Below, in pieces: positions 1-8,747 of a stretch of 64,000 bases of DNA. A model generated the notes under the pieces. It saw only the letters and a list, made by a program, of their open reading frames with translations, ran no database searches and had not been told where the DNA came from. How positions within the stretch are numbered: the first letter of the stretch is position 1; each line of letters begins with the position of its first letter. The translations under genes were made by a program, and so were the position numbers. The DNA comes from Crocosphaera chwakensis CCY0110 (GTDB lineage Bacteria > Cyanobacteriota > Cyanobacteriia > Cyanobacteriales > Microcystaceae). The DNA lies in contig NZ_AAXW01000008.1 of the NCBI RefSeq assembly GCF_000169335.1, positions 62,001-126,000 of the forward strand, in the 5' to 3' direction.

Positions 1-36
1 TGTCTGAAGTTACACTTCCTTGATTCAAACAGGGAC

Positions 37-1020
37 TTATTGAGTCTTACTACCAGCGAGTAACCCGTTAGAGATAACACGAGCATCATATTCGAGCAAA
101 TCTAAGAAAGTAGGCACTGGCCCTTCTTCGGTAGAAAGGGAGTCAACATAAAGGTTACCTCCAAACCGAGAGCCAGTGGTTTTGGCTACTTGTTTTTGTC
201 CCTCGTCACTGACGGTACTTTCACAGAACACAGTAGGAACTTTATTCGTTTTCACCTTATCAATAACGGTTTTGACCTGTTTGGGAGTAAACTGCTGTTC
301 AGCGTTAATCGGCCACATATAAACTTCTTTTAAATTGTAGTCGCGGGCTAAATAAGAGAATGCTCCCTCGCAACTCACTAAATATCGCTGATTTTCAGGT
401 ACTTGCTCTAAATCTTCTTGTAGTTGCTCGTCAATGGCTTTGAGTTTTTCGCTGTAAGCAGCAGCATTGGCGTTGTAAGTCTGAGCATTGTCGGGGTCAA
501 GTTCTACAAATGCTTTACGAATATTTTCCACATAAACTAAAGCGTTTTTAGGGGACATCCAAGCATGGGGGTTGGGTTTATTTGTGTAGGGACCTTCTGC
601 AATGGGAATGGGTTCAATTCCTTCTGTCAAAAGCGCCGACGGAACATTATCGACATTACCTAAAAACTGCTCAAACCAACGCTCTAAATTCATCCCATTG
701 TATAAGACGAGGTCAGCGTTTTGAGCTTTGGTAATATCACTGGGAGTTGGCTCATAACCGTGAATTTCTGCGCCAACGCGAGTAATCGACTCTACGTCTA
801 ATTTATCCCCTGCTACATTTTGAGCCATGTCTGCTAGAACGGTAAAAGTCGTTAAGACTTTCTTTTTTCCCTGATTATCAGCAGCTAACTCTGTCGTTTC
901 GGTATTGTCTGTTTGAGTTGAAGGAGCGGTAACTTCACTCGAAGTACAACTAATTAACCCAACCCCTAAGGTCAAACTCAGTGTGAAGACAATACCCCGT
1001 GAAAAGAATATGGGTATCAT
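37..1020 (-). CDS. mntC: Manganese/zinc-type ABC transporter substrate-binding lipoprotein (MntC-like)
   Basis: This is the periplasmic metal-binding subunit of a cluster 9 (ZnuA/MntC) ABC importer. A signal peptide with a lipobox (LISC, Cys25) predicts a lipid-anchored protein. The four metal ligands expected of the family are in place: His87, His152 (in NPHAW), Glu218 and Asp293. Cys217 and Cys266 sit where the disulphide reported for Synechocystis MntC would be. Length is 327 residues, usual for the family. The ligand set and cyanobacterial context favour manganese, but zinc cannot be excluded from sequence alone. It lies downstream of, and on the same strand as, a two-component pair. The ATPase and permease genes would be expected beyond the left window edge. 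No strong ribosome binding site precedes the ATG. The promoter gap carries phased repeats listed separately. Confidence 0.88.
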   Translation of the reverse strand: MIPIFFSRGIVFTLSLTLGVGLISCTSSEVTAPSTQTDNTETTELAADNQGKKKVLTTFTVLADMAQNVAGDKLDVESITRVGAEIHGYEPTPSDITKAQNADLVLYNGMNLERWFEQFLGNVDNVPSALLTEGIEPIPIAEGPYTNKPNPHAWMSPKNALVYVENIRKAFVELDPDNAQTYNANAAAYSEKLKAIDEQLQEDLEQVPENQRYLVSCEGAFSYLARDYNLKEVYMWPINAEQQFTPKQVKTVIDKVKTNKVPTVFCESTVSDEGQKQVAKTTGSRFGGNLYVDSLSTEEGPVPTFLDLLEYDARVISNGLLAGSKTQ

Positions 1021-1042
1021 TGCAAAATTGCTTGATTTTATC

Positions 1043-1082
1043 TCATAATCTTATCATAATTTTATCATAATTATTTCATATT
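1043..1082 (-). promoter_or_regulatory. Four phased direct repeats, candidate operator of mntC
   Basis: TCATAAT (plus-strand reading) occurs at 1043, 1054 and 1065, and TCATATT at 1076, giving an exact 11-bp period. On the mntC strand this reads ATTATGA with 4-base spacers. The array lies 23-62 bases upstream of the mntC ATG, inside the 107-bp gap behind the histidine kinase gene. OmpR-family regulators commonly bind direct repeats spaced by about one helical turn, and such a regulator is encoded two genes upstream. That the regulator binds here is inference. Confidence 0.5.
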
Positions 1083-1127
1083 AGCTCACGATCCCCGATT
1101 TCAACCTAAATAATTGCAAGGATTTTC

Positions 1128-2399
1128 CTATTCTTTATGGTTTAAAATAGGTAAAGAAACTTGAAAACAAGTACCAATTCCTAACTTGCTTTTAACGGTA
1201 ATTTTTCCTTGATGGGAGTAAGCGATCGCTTGAGCAATCGATAATCCTAACCCAGTTCCCCCACTATTATGACGAGCTTTATCAACACGCCAAAAGCGAT
1301 CAAAAACATGGGGTAAATCTTCTTCTGCAATGCCAACGCCAGTATCTTCGATAGCGACTTTAACAAGCTGGTTATGTTGAACAAGTCGAACTAAAACCAA
1401 ACCTTTTTCAGAGGTGTAATTTAGGGCATTATAAATTAAGTTAGAAAATAAACGGTTTAATTGATCGGGATTACCCATGACAAAAACTTCATCAAAAACC
1501 TGATAATTTAAAGTAATATTTTTTTCTGCTGCTAATGGTTCAAGTAAATCAATTAATTTTTGTAATAAATCATTAAGACAAATAGAACTATATTCAGGAT
1601 TAGACTTAGTCGTTTTTTTTTCTGCACGAGCTAAAAATAATAAATCTTCAACCAAACGAGTCATCTGCTCCGTTGCATTAGCGATCGCTCCCACCTTTCT
1701 ATTATCCTTTTCTTGAAAACGCTCTGGGTGACGACGCATGATATCAATAGAAGCTTTAATAGCGGTTAAAGGGCCTCGCAGTTCGTGGGATGCGTCAGCC
1801 GTAAACTGCTGTTGCTTGTCATAAGCTTCTTCAATAGGTTTAACGGCGGTATCCGTTAAAAAATACCCCCCCACAGCAGCTAAAGTAAAAGCAGCGATCG
1901 CGCTGAGAGATAAGATTAAAAGGAGTTGATGTTGTGATGCTTCTAAGTCTTCTAAAGATTGACTAATACGAACATAACCTTGTGAATAAGGTTGACTATG
2001 AACCGAAGCATTAACCGCAACAGACAAAGTAACACTACGAACTTCAGAATTATCTTGTTGAGAAGCCAGCGTAAATAAGCCTGGTTCAGGTTGAGAAGAA
2101 ACTTCTAATGACCCTTGATGCCATAAAAGATTTTTGTTATGATCAAACCACTCTATCGATTGGCTTTCTGGATCAAAAAGTTGTTCATTATTCAACTGTT
2201 GCAACAAAGAGGCATCTTGATATTGAATTTTACTGAAGGTTGGCGCGACAACTTCAGCCAAAGCCATCAATTTATTATCTAGTTGTTTCGATTCTTGGCG
2301 AATAAAAGAAAAATAGATACTTCCACCGAAAATCATTAAGATCCCTTCCATTACCAATAAATAAGATAATAAGAGACGGAAGCGTGCATTTTGAAACAT
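1128..2399 (-). CDS. Membrane sensor histidine kinase, ManS/RppB-like position
   Basis: Class I histidine kinase of 423 residues. It has two membrane segments (about 8-32 and 159-181) bracketing an extracytoplasmic sensor region of roughly 125 residues with no recognised ligand domain. HisKA follows with the phospho-acceptor His205 in ASHELRGPL. The HATPase domain has an N-box (NLIYNALNY), the G1 box DTGVGI and the G2 box GTGLGLS. The response regulator gene ends 41 bp upstream on the same strand and mntC starts 107 bp downstream, so the three probably form one regulatory unit. In Synechocystis the ManS/ManR pair controls mntCAB. Location suggests the same job here, but related cyanobacterial pairs such as RppA/RppB respond to other signals and I cannot separate them by eye. 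Confidence 0.85.
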   Translation of the reverse strand: MFQNARFRLLLSYLLVMEGILMIFGGSIYFSFIRQESKQLDNKLMALAEVVAPTFSKIQYQDASLLQQLNNEQLFDPESQSIEWFDHNKNLLWHQGSLEVSSQPEPGLFTLASQQDNSEVRSVTLSVAVNASVHSQPYSQGYVRISQSLEDLEASQHQLLLILSLSAIAAFTLAAVGGYFLTDTAVKPIEEAYDKQQQFTADASHELRGPLTAIKASIDIMRRHPERFQEKDNRKVGAIANATEQMTRLVEDLLFLARAEKKTTKSNPEYSSICLNDLLQKLIDLLEPLAAEKNITLNYQVFDEVFVMGNPDQLNRLFSNLIYNALNYTSEKGLVLVRLVQHNQLVKVAIEDTGVGIAEEDLPHVFDRFWRVDKARHNSGGTGLGLSIAQAIAYSHQGKITVKSKLGIGTCFQVSLPILNHKE

Positions 2400-2440
2400 T
2401 AGTCATACCTCATCAGAATCTCAGCTTCATTTACGACAGT

Positions 2441-3118
2441 CTATGGAAACTCTTTAAGGCGATATCCCAAGCCGTATACTGTTTCAATGACATCCGATTC
2501 AAGTCCGGCCGTTTTTAGCTTTTGACGTAAACTACTTATATGGGCTTTAACGGTAGCTTCTTCAGGAATTTGATCCATAGCCCAAAGATGATCGAGAAGT
2601 TGCGAACGGCTAAACATACGACGGGGATGGCGTAAAAAAAACTCTAGCAGACGATATTCTTTTGGACTGAGGCTTAATACTTGTTGTTGATAGGTTACTT
2701 CACAACTACTTGGATCAACACATAACTCTCCCCAACTTAAAATAGGTGGTAAGGAGGTTTCTCCTCGACGGAGTAAAGCACGGACTCTTGCTGAGAGTTC
2801 TTCGAGATCAAAAGGCTTGATTAAATAATCATCAGCACCTGCATCAAGACCTTTCACCCTATCTTTGATGGTGTCTCTAGCTGTCAACATCAAAATTGGT
2901 GTCTTACAACCATTGGCTCGTAGTTGCTGACATAAAGAAATCCCATCGAGTTTTGGCAACATGATATCTAAGACGATGAGATCGTAATCGAAAACATCTA
3001 GAAATTCTCTAGCTGCTTGCCCATCAGACGCTATTTCAACGATATAGTTTTGTTCGTCAAGATACTCTTCAATGGGAATGATAATGTTTTCATCATCTTC
3101 GACAACTAAAATTTTCAT
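2441..3118 (-). CDS. OmpR/PhoB-family response regulator
   Basis: A 225-residue two-domain regulator. The receiver has the acidic pair Asp8/Asp9, phospho-acceptor Asp51 in VLDIMLP and the conserved Lys of LIKPF near residue 102. The C-terminal winged helix begins around residue 130 (LSWGELCVDP) and contains the family motifs LSPKEYRLLEFF and VYGLGYR. It is the first gene of the regulator-kinase-mntC run. It is probably phosphorylated by the adjacent kinase and binds tandem direct repeats; the phased repeats upstream of mntC are the obvious candidate site. ManR-type or RppA-type assignment is open. Confidence 0.88.
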   Translation of the reverse strand: MKILVVEDDENIIIPIEEYLDEQNYIVEIASDGQAAREFLDVFDYDLIVLDIMLPKLDGISLCQQLRANGCKTPILMLTARDTIKDRVKGLDAGADDYLIKPFDLEELSARVRALLRRGETSLPPILSWGELCVDPSSCEVTYQQQVLSLSPKEYRLLEFFLRHPRRMFSRSQLLDHLWAMDQIPEEATVKAHISSLRQKLKTAGLESDVIETVYGLGYRLKEFP

Positions 3119-3178
3119 GATGCTGATGGATGGAATTTAATAAACAAGGTAAGCAACAATCAGCAACACCCTAAAGGG

Positions 3179-4147
3179 TCATTCCTGATTAATCATGCTA
3201 ATCTGGGGAGGATTAAAGCTACCAGGGCGATTTTGTCCATAGCGAGCTAACCACTTTAAAGTATCTGGGTCAATACCAGCTTTTTGGGCTGCCTCTTCTA
3301 AGGTTTGGCTGTTACCTTTACGCAATGAAAGAATAGCGGTTTGAACTCTTTTATAGTTTTTGGTGCCATAATTCAGTTCATTTCGATTATCTGCAACAAT
3401 TAATCCTACAGATAAGTCATTAGCTAAGGTAATAGGTTGGTCTATGGGGGTTTTTGCTTGAGGAGCAGCGATCGAATAAGACGCTAATCTTGCTTGGTGT
3501 TGATTCGTTTGATTCAAATCCGCCACCGAGACAAAACCGTCAGGAGCAATTTGGCTGACCTCTTTGTTAGAAGGTTGATAAACAGCAAACAACTTATCAA
3601 TGATGCTGGTGTAGACCATAAGATCAACCTCAGAAACCGATTCAAAGGATTTTTTCTCCTCAATAACAGTTACCTTGGCTTTTGCAGAAGTGGGTTTTGA
3701 GGGATTATTCGCCACTAATTTTTGCGAAGGTTGCTGCGGTGCTTTTGGTTGGGAAGGTGTTGCTATCTTAGTCTCAACCGATCTGTTCACAGAAGACTTA
3801 GATAGGTTTACTGGGGTTTGATATCTAGAAACAGGACTCATTTTAGTCGGATTACCCTCAACCGATGAACTATTGGCCGCCAATACTGGGGTAACAGTTT
3901 TAGCCTTTTGAGAAGCTTCTAACTTAGCTTGTAGCTGGTTTTTCTGGGCTTCGAGTTTTTCAAGTTTCTGCTGGTACTTAGGGGTGTCGTCTTGAATATT
4001 CCGGTGGAATTTTGAAGAGACATCATCTGCTGCAGCTAGATTTGTTGACTGCTGTTCATAGAGAGCCATAATGAGAAGGAAAGAAGGCAGTACAACGGCT
4101 CCGTTAATCAGCAATAGGGTTTTAATGACATCGAGTAATACTTTCAT
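3179..4147 (-). CDS. Unrecognised membrane-anchored protein with coiled coil
   Basis: A 322-residue protein I cannot assign. One N-terminal membrane segment (about 8-28) is followed by a charged heptad-like stretch (roughly 55-85, rich in K, E, Q and L) that should form a coiled coil. A low-complexity Ser/Pro/Lys/Thr linker runs to about 165, and a compact C-terminal region ends with a helix-turn-helix-like segment (EEAAQKAGIDPDTLKWLARYG). This architecture suits an envelope-spanning or scaffold protein, but no function follows from it. A good ribosome binding site (AGGAG) precedes the ATG. It is divergent from the phytochrome-like gene at 4485. Confidence 0.6.
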   Translation of the reverse strand: MKVLLDVIKTLLLINGAVVLPSFLLIMALYEQQSTNLAAADDVSSKFHRNIQDDTPKYQQKLEKLEAQKNQLQAKLEASQKAKTVTPVLAANSSSVEGNPTKMSPVSRYQTPVNLSKSSVNRSVETKIATPSQPKAPQQPSQKLVANNPSKPTSAKAKVTVIEEKKSFESVSEVDLMVYTSIIDKLFAVYQPSNKEVSQIAPDGFVSVADLNQTNQHQARLASYSIAAPQAKTPIDQPITLANDLSVGLIVADNRNELNYGTKNYKRVQTAILSLRKGNSQTLEEAAQKAGIDPDTLKWLARYGQNRPGSFNPPQISMINQE

Positions 4148-4484
4148 CAGTAGGACTCCTCACGTAATATAGCTATCTATGATAGCAATCTAATGCCTGG
4201 ATTTTACATAAGCTTAAGTGTTTATCATATTTATAGATTTGAATCATGCCAATAAATGAGCCGTAAAATTGTCTATACAATTAGCCGAAAGCTTGAATAA
4301 ATCAAGCTTTGCACTGAACTCTACCTAGTTGTAACCGATAGTTGTCAAGATTTTGTCAAGATTGTTCAGAAAATTGTATTAGATAGTTAAATAAGCTAGT
4401 TTGGATAATCGAGGATTGCTAGTTTTAGCACATCACTGATTCTCTAAATGATCTTGGCTTAAGGAAAAAGGACTGTATCCTAAA
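4148..4484. other. Divergent promoter gap with a hairpin
   Basis: This 337-bp AT-rich gap separates two divergent genes and should hold both promoters. A perfect 9-bp inverted repeat (AAAGCTTGA at 4288-4296, TCAAGCTTT at 4302-4310, 5-base loop) lies near its middle. It has no T-run, so it looks more like an operator or mRNA leader hairpin than a terminator. No ORF of note is visible. Confidence 0.35.
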
Positions 4485-4658
4485 ATGAATAACTCTCACC
4501 AAGAATTTTCAACTCATAAGATAGGTTGTATTCAACCTCATGGCATTTTATTGGTTTTAAAAGAACCAGAATTAATCATCATCCAGGTGAGTCAAAATAC
4601 TGACACTCATTTAGGAATTTCCTGTAACGATTTGTTAGGTAAAAAATTAAATATTATC
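4485..4658 (+). pseudogene. 5' part of an IS-interrupted phytochrome-like sensor kinase
   Basis: These 58 codons encode the start of a PAS_2 domain, with the motif GCIQPHG (residues 14-20) and the run IIIQVSQNTDTHLGI, both typical of cyanobacterial phytochrome-like proteins. The reading frame runs into the IS66-type element at 4659 and stops shortly inside it. Codon 58 ends exactly at the insertion point. Removing the element plus one copy of the target duplication joins it in frame to 6189, restoring a single 751-residue protein. The region shows no other decay, so the insertion appears recent. Confidence 0.85.
4651..4658. repeat. Left target-site duplication of the IS66-type element
   Basis: ATATTATC here matches GTATTATC at 6181-6188 in seven of eight bases. 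IS66-family elements make 8-bp target duplications. The first base differs, either from a later mutation or an imprecise end. Confidence 0.75.
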
Positions 4659-6180
4659 GTAAGGATTCAGGTCTAGAAGTTAGGAATTAGGGAAGGAAAC
4701 AAACAATTCGGATGACCGACTTTGGCTATTAATGACTTCTCGAAAAAATCAATCACCGAACGTTCTTGACGACGACAAGTTTGAATAACCGTCAATAAGT
4801 TAGCTGTTTGTTTAAATCGTTCCATGCTTCTTGAACCCCCACTAACTTTCCGTTTCGTGATGGCTAATCTTAAGGATCTTTCAGCAAGATTATTATCAGG
4901 GGGGATCTCTGGATGCTCCAGAAAATACCACCATTGCTCTGCCTTTTGCCGAAGGTTTCGCAAAAGTTTTCCGGCTTCATAACCGGCTTTAGGCTTCCAT
5001 TCTTCTGTGGCTATCTTTATCTTATCTTTGAATTGTCTTGCCCAAACTTGATAACCATGCCTATTCTTATCGTTTTGCCAAATACGATAATGACGGAAAG
5101 CTTCATCAATTAATTTGAGAAAAGTTTGACCGATGGTTTTGTTATATTGACCTGGAGTTTTTATTAATCGCTGAAAGTGACGGCGTAAATGTGCCAAACA
5201 TTTCTGTTGAGCAACAACAGTATAACCATTGTAAACTCCCAAATCATCACTACTTAAAACACCACCATATTCATGGCCTAACTGATCTTCTAATTCCTTA
5301 CGCCCCCTAGTATCAGCAGCCCGAAACAGGCAGAAAAGTTGATTGGTAAATACCCACAACCATTCTTTGACTCCCTTCACTGGCCAGGGTGTTTCATCAA
5401 CATGAATTGGGGGTTGTTCTACTTTGACCCACTTGGATAATTGTTCAACCGACGGATTAATGGCTGTTTCTACTCGTTGATTGGTGGCTACGATGGTCCC
5501 CATACCTATCTCAATTTGCCCTAACTCCCACAACATCTCTTGTTGCTTTTCATAAGGTAGATGTCCATAATTCCCTAACCATCCCAGAAAAGCTTGTAAC
5601 TTCACTCCTAAATCTTGTCCTGGGACGGTCTTGGGCGACCAATTCGCTTTGGTCACTTCACCACAATGCCCACAGCGACAATGATGACGATGATATTCTA
5701 CTACCTCAATGGGTTTATCTACCAGTTGTGCTACCTGCTGAGAATCAACTTTCACTGGTTCTATTAATAATTCTGTTTGACCACAGTGACTACATATTGA
5801 TGGTTGCAAGATTTGAATTCTGTCAATTCTCCCAAAGCCTTTCCTTGTTTTTCCCTTATGTCCAGGTTGTCCCCCTGGTTTTCTTTTCTTATCCTTATCG
5901 TCTTCAGTTGTTTTAGCCTTCTCAGACTTTTTCAATAAGTCTGTTGATGGGGGTTTTGATGAGGTTTGGCTATCTAAATTACGACTGAGCTTTAATTTTT
6001 CTATTTCTTTTTGTAGCTGCTCGATAAGTTTCTGTTGAGCCAAGATAATTTGTACCAACCCAGATTTTGACAGTTGGTTTAATTCGTCTGGATTTAACTG
6101 TACTCCTGGTTCAGTTTGACTCATACCGTTACTTTAGCGCAGTCAGCCTGTTTGTCAATATTTGCCACCTGAATCCTTAC
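4659..6180 (-). mobile_element. IS66-family insertion sequence (single-ORF type), complete
   Basis: A 1522-bp element bounded by a perfect 14-bp inverted repeat: GTAAGGATTCAGGT at 4659-4672 and its complement at 6167-6180. The GTAAG end is typical of IS66. It carries one transposase gene and no TnpA/TnpB accessory genes, which fits the ISBst12-like subgroup. It sits inside a phytochrome-like gene, is oriented opposite to that gene, and is flanked by a 7-of-8 target duplication. Ends and transposase both look intact, so it may still be mobile. Confidence 0.9.
4673..6124 (-). CDS. IS66-family transposase (TnpC type)
   Basis: A 483-residue DDE transposase. The N-terminal half has a leucine-rich coiled coil (about 20-50), a lysine-rich linker with the family signature SSKPPSTD and RKPGGQPGHKG, and a zinc-binding region with CSHCG and CRCGHCG. 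The catalytic acids are visible in HVDETPW, SSDDLGVYNGY and NNLAERSLR. The length is normal for a full IS66 TnpC. The stop codon lies right at the inner edge of the left inverted repeat. I see no frameshift, so it is probably functional. Confidence 0.93.
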   Translation of the reverse strand: MSQTEPGVQLNPDELNQLSKSGLVQIILAQQKLIEQLQKEIEKLKLSRNLDSQTSSKPPSTDLLKKSEKAKTTEDDKDKKRKPGGQPGHKGKTRKGFGRIDRIQILQPSICSHCGQTELLIEPVKVDSQQVAQLVDKPIEVVEYHRHHCRCGHCGEVTKANWSPKTVPGQDLGVKLQAFLGWLGNYGHLPYEKQQEMLWELGQIEIGMGTIVATNQRVETAINPSVEQLSKWVKVEQPPIHVDETPWPVKGVKEWLWVFTNQLFCLFRAADTRGRKELEDQLGHEYGGVLSSDDLGVYNGYTVVAQQKCLAHLRRHFQRLIKTPGQYNKTIGQTFLKLIDEAFRHYRIWQNDKNRHGYQVWARQFKDKIKIATEEWKPKAGYEAGKLLRNLRQKAEQWWYFLEHPEIPPDNNLAERSLRLAITKRKVSGGSRSMERFKQTANLLTVIQTCRRQERSVIDFFEKSLIAKVGHPNCLFPSLIPNF

Positions 6181-6188
6181 GTATTATC
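6181..6188. repeat. Right target-site duplication of the IS66-type element
   Basis: GTATTATC, the partner of ATATTATC at 4651-4658, lies directly outside the right inverted repeat. Confidence 0.75.
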
Positions 6189-8270
6189 ATTGGACAAGAT
6201 CAAATCGATAAAATTCTCAGATATTTGGACAAAAAAGATTTTCAAGGGGTTGATTGTTTAGAGTTAAGCTTGAGTAATAATAAAAATGAAAAGTTATTTT
6301 ATATTGGGAATATTCATCGTTATGATCAAGTTTTATTTTTAGAGTTAGAAAAGTATTTTCCTCAAGAAGAAATTTCTCTGATTGATTTTTACCAAGCGAG
6401 TGAATTTTCTATTTCTCAAATTAATAATAATCTAAGCCTTCAAGAACTTTGTCAGATTTCTGCCCAAGAAATTCGCAAATTGTCAGGATTTGATCGGGTT
6501 ATGATCTATCAATTTGATCATGATTGGCATGGAAAAGTTGTTGCAGAATCTAAAATTACAGATATAGAGTCTTACTTAGGATTACATTTTCCTGCTGAAG
6601 ATATTCCTCCTTTATCTAGACATCTTTTTAGTTTACAACCGTTACGATTTATTCCTAATGTTAATTATAAATCTGTTAAATTTTTACCGAATAATAATCC
6701 TATTACAGAAGAAGCTCTAGACCTTAGTTACTGTATTTTAAGAGGGGTTGCACCTGTTCATTTAGAATATCTACAAAATATGGGTATAGCTGCTTCTATG
6801 ACTATTTCTTTAGTTAAGAATAATCAACTATGGGGATTAATTGCTTGTCATAATAAGACTCCTAAATTGGTAAGTATTGGGGTGAGAATGGCTTGTAAAT
6901 TATTTGCTAGAGTTTTGATATTAGAATTAACGAATCTTATTGAAAATAATGATTTTAGATATAAGCTACAGATCCAAAGTAAAGAAAATAAATTAGTTCA
7001 ATCAATTTCAAAACAGGATAATTTTCTACAAGTTCTAGTACAACATAAGTCTGATTTTTTAGGTTTATTTGATGCTAAAGGATTAGGAATTTATCTAGAA
7101 GACACTTATAGCACTATTGGTGATTGTCCCGAAAAAGAACAAGTTGTTGAATTAATTAGATGGATACAAAATAGTAATGTACAACCAATTTTTTACACTA
7201 ACCAATTATCAGGAGTTTATCCCAAAGCAGAAGAATATAAAACCATCGCTAGCGGTGTTTTAGCCATGAAGTTATCTAATAATCCTTGGCAATATATTTT
7301 ATGGTTTCGACCAGAAGAACAACAAATTGTAAATTGGGCAGGTAGTCGAAATAAACTGGTTTATGTTGATAAAAATCAAAAATTACATCCAAGAAATTCT
7401 TTTAAACAGTGGAAAGAAATTGTAGATGGAAAATCTTTACCTTGGCAAACGATTGAAATCGAAACAGCTTTAGAACTGAGAAAATCTATTTTAGAAATGG
7501 GATTTAAACAAATGAATAAATTAACTAAATTGAATGATGAATTACAACAAAAAAATCAAGATTTAGATGCTTTTGCTTACATTGCTTCCCATGATCTTAA
7601 AGAACCATTGCGGGGAATTTATAATTATGCTAACTTTCTTCTAGAAGATTACAGCGATCGCATCGATGAAGATGGGGTTTATCAGTTAAAAACCCTTGTT
7701 CGTTTAAGCAAAAAAATGAGTAATCTTCTTGACTCATTACTAGAATATTCTCGACTAGGAAGAGCTAATTTTTCCTCCGAAGAAGTTGATCTCAACGAAG
7801 TGATTGAACAAGTATTAGATATGGTCAAAGGAAGATGGGAAGAAAACTCAGTTACCTTGAATATTCCCCGTCCTCTACCTATCATTCAAGCTGATAGTGC
7901 AAGATTACATGATTTGTATATGAATTTGATTACTAATAGTATAAAATATAATGATAAGGAAGAAAAAATAATTGAAGTTGGTTATGTCAACAGAGAAGAA
8001 ATGTTATCAAAATTTCCTTATGAAGAAGTACATGATTTCAATTATTCTCAATTCATTTTTTATGTTCGAGATAACGGAATTGGGATTTCTCCTGAACATG
8101 AAAAAAAGATTTTTCAAATATTTAAACGATTACATCCCCCTGAAAGATATGGAGGAGGAACAGGTATTGGTTTAACTATTGTTCAAAAAATTATAGAACG
8201 TCATGGGGGAAAGATTTGGATTAATTCAATAGTAGATCAAGGCACCACCTTTTACTTTACATTAACCTAA
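6189..8270 (+). pseudogene. 3' part of the interrupted phytochrome-like histidine kinase (PAS-GAF-PHY-HK)
   Basis: These 693 codons continue the PAS_2 domain, then give a phytochrome GAF domain with the conserved FPAEDIP motif (compare PASDIP) and LIACHNKTPK. The PHY domain carries the tongue motifs WFRPE and PRNSF. HisKA (His in IASHDLKEPLR) and an HATPase domain (NLITNSIKYND, DNGIGI, GGTGIGLT) follow. The position equivalent to the Cph1 chromophore cysteine is Val (APVHLEYL instead of xxCHLxYL), so covalent bilin attachment in GAF looks impossible. The frame opens within the IS end using only a TTG, so a truncated protein may be made from an IS-borne or internal start, though it would lack most of PAS. 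The next two genes are its likely partners. Confidence 0.85.
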
Positions 8271-8285
8271 TTATCAGTTATTTTA

Positions 8286-8735
8286 ATGTCAAATTTAGTA
8301 TCTAAATCCTTTGTATTGTTAGTTGAAGATAGCGATGAAGATTTCACCGCTTTTGTACGATTTAGTCGACCTTTTCTTCAAAAACATTCACTTAAACGTT
8401 GTCGAAATGGGGAAGAAGGGTTACAATTTTTACAAGAGATTGATTCTATTATTCAAGATTATAATAGTAACTATCCTTCTTTAATTATTCTTGATTTGAA
8501 TTTACCTGGTATTGACGGAAGAGAAATATTAACCCGTATCACAGAAAACCCTCAATGGAGAAAAATTCCTATTGTAATTTTTAGTAGTTCTAACAATCCT
8601 AAAGATATTAATTTTTGTTATGAACATGGTGCAAAAAGTTATATACAAAAACCAATGGATATTGGTCTCTTAAAGAAAACAATTCATATTATTTGGGACT
8701 ATTGGTTTAATGTTGTTGTTCTTGCTTCTAAATAG
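8286..8735 (+). CDS. Single-domain response regulator, Rcp1-like
   Basis: A 149-residue stand-alone receiver of the kind encoded next to cyanobacterial phytochromes (Rcp1 type). It has the acidic pair in LLVEDSDED, the phospho-acceptor Asp in IILDLNLPGIDG, the SSS switch region and the Lys of YIQKPMD. It begins 15 bp after the phytochrome-like kinase and ends 12 bp before a diguanylate cyclase, so the three were probably cotranscribed. With the kinase gene split, it may lack its normal phosphate donor unless the downstream kinase fragment is still made. Confidence 0.85.
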   Translation: MSNLVSKSFVLLVEDSDEDFTAFVRFSRPFLQKHSLKRCRNGEEGLQFLQEIDSIIQDYNSNYPSLIILDLNLPGIDGREILTRITENPQWRKIPIVIFSSSNNPKDINFCYEHGAKSYIQKPMDIGLLKKTIHIIWDYWFNVVVLASK

Positions 8736-8747
8736 ATTTTATGATGT

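Noticed and set aside
1..36. Start of the transporter ATPase gene after mntC
   Set aside because: Only 36 bases are present on that side and no start codon with a ribosome binding site is visible.
4485..4676. Separate 63-residue protein
   Set aside because: It is only the 5' piece of the interrupted phytochrome-like gene; its last five codons come from the IS end.
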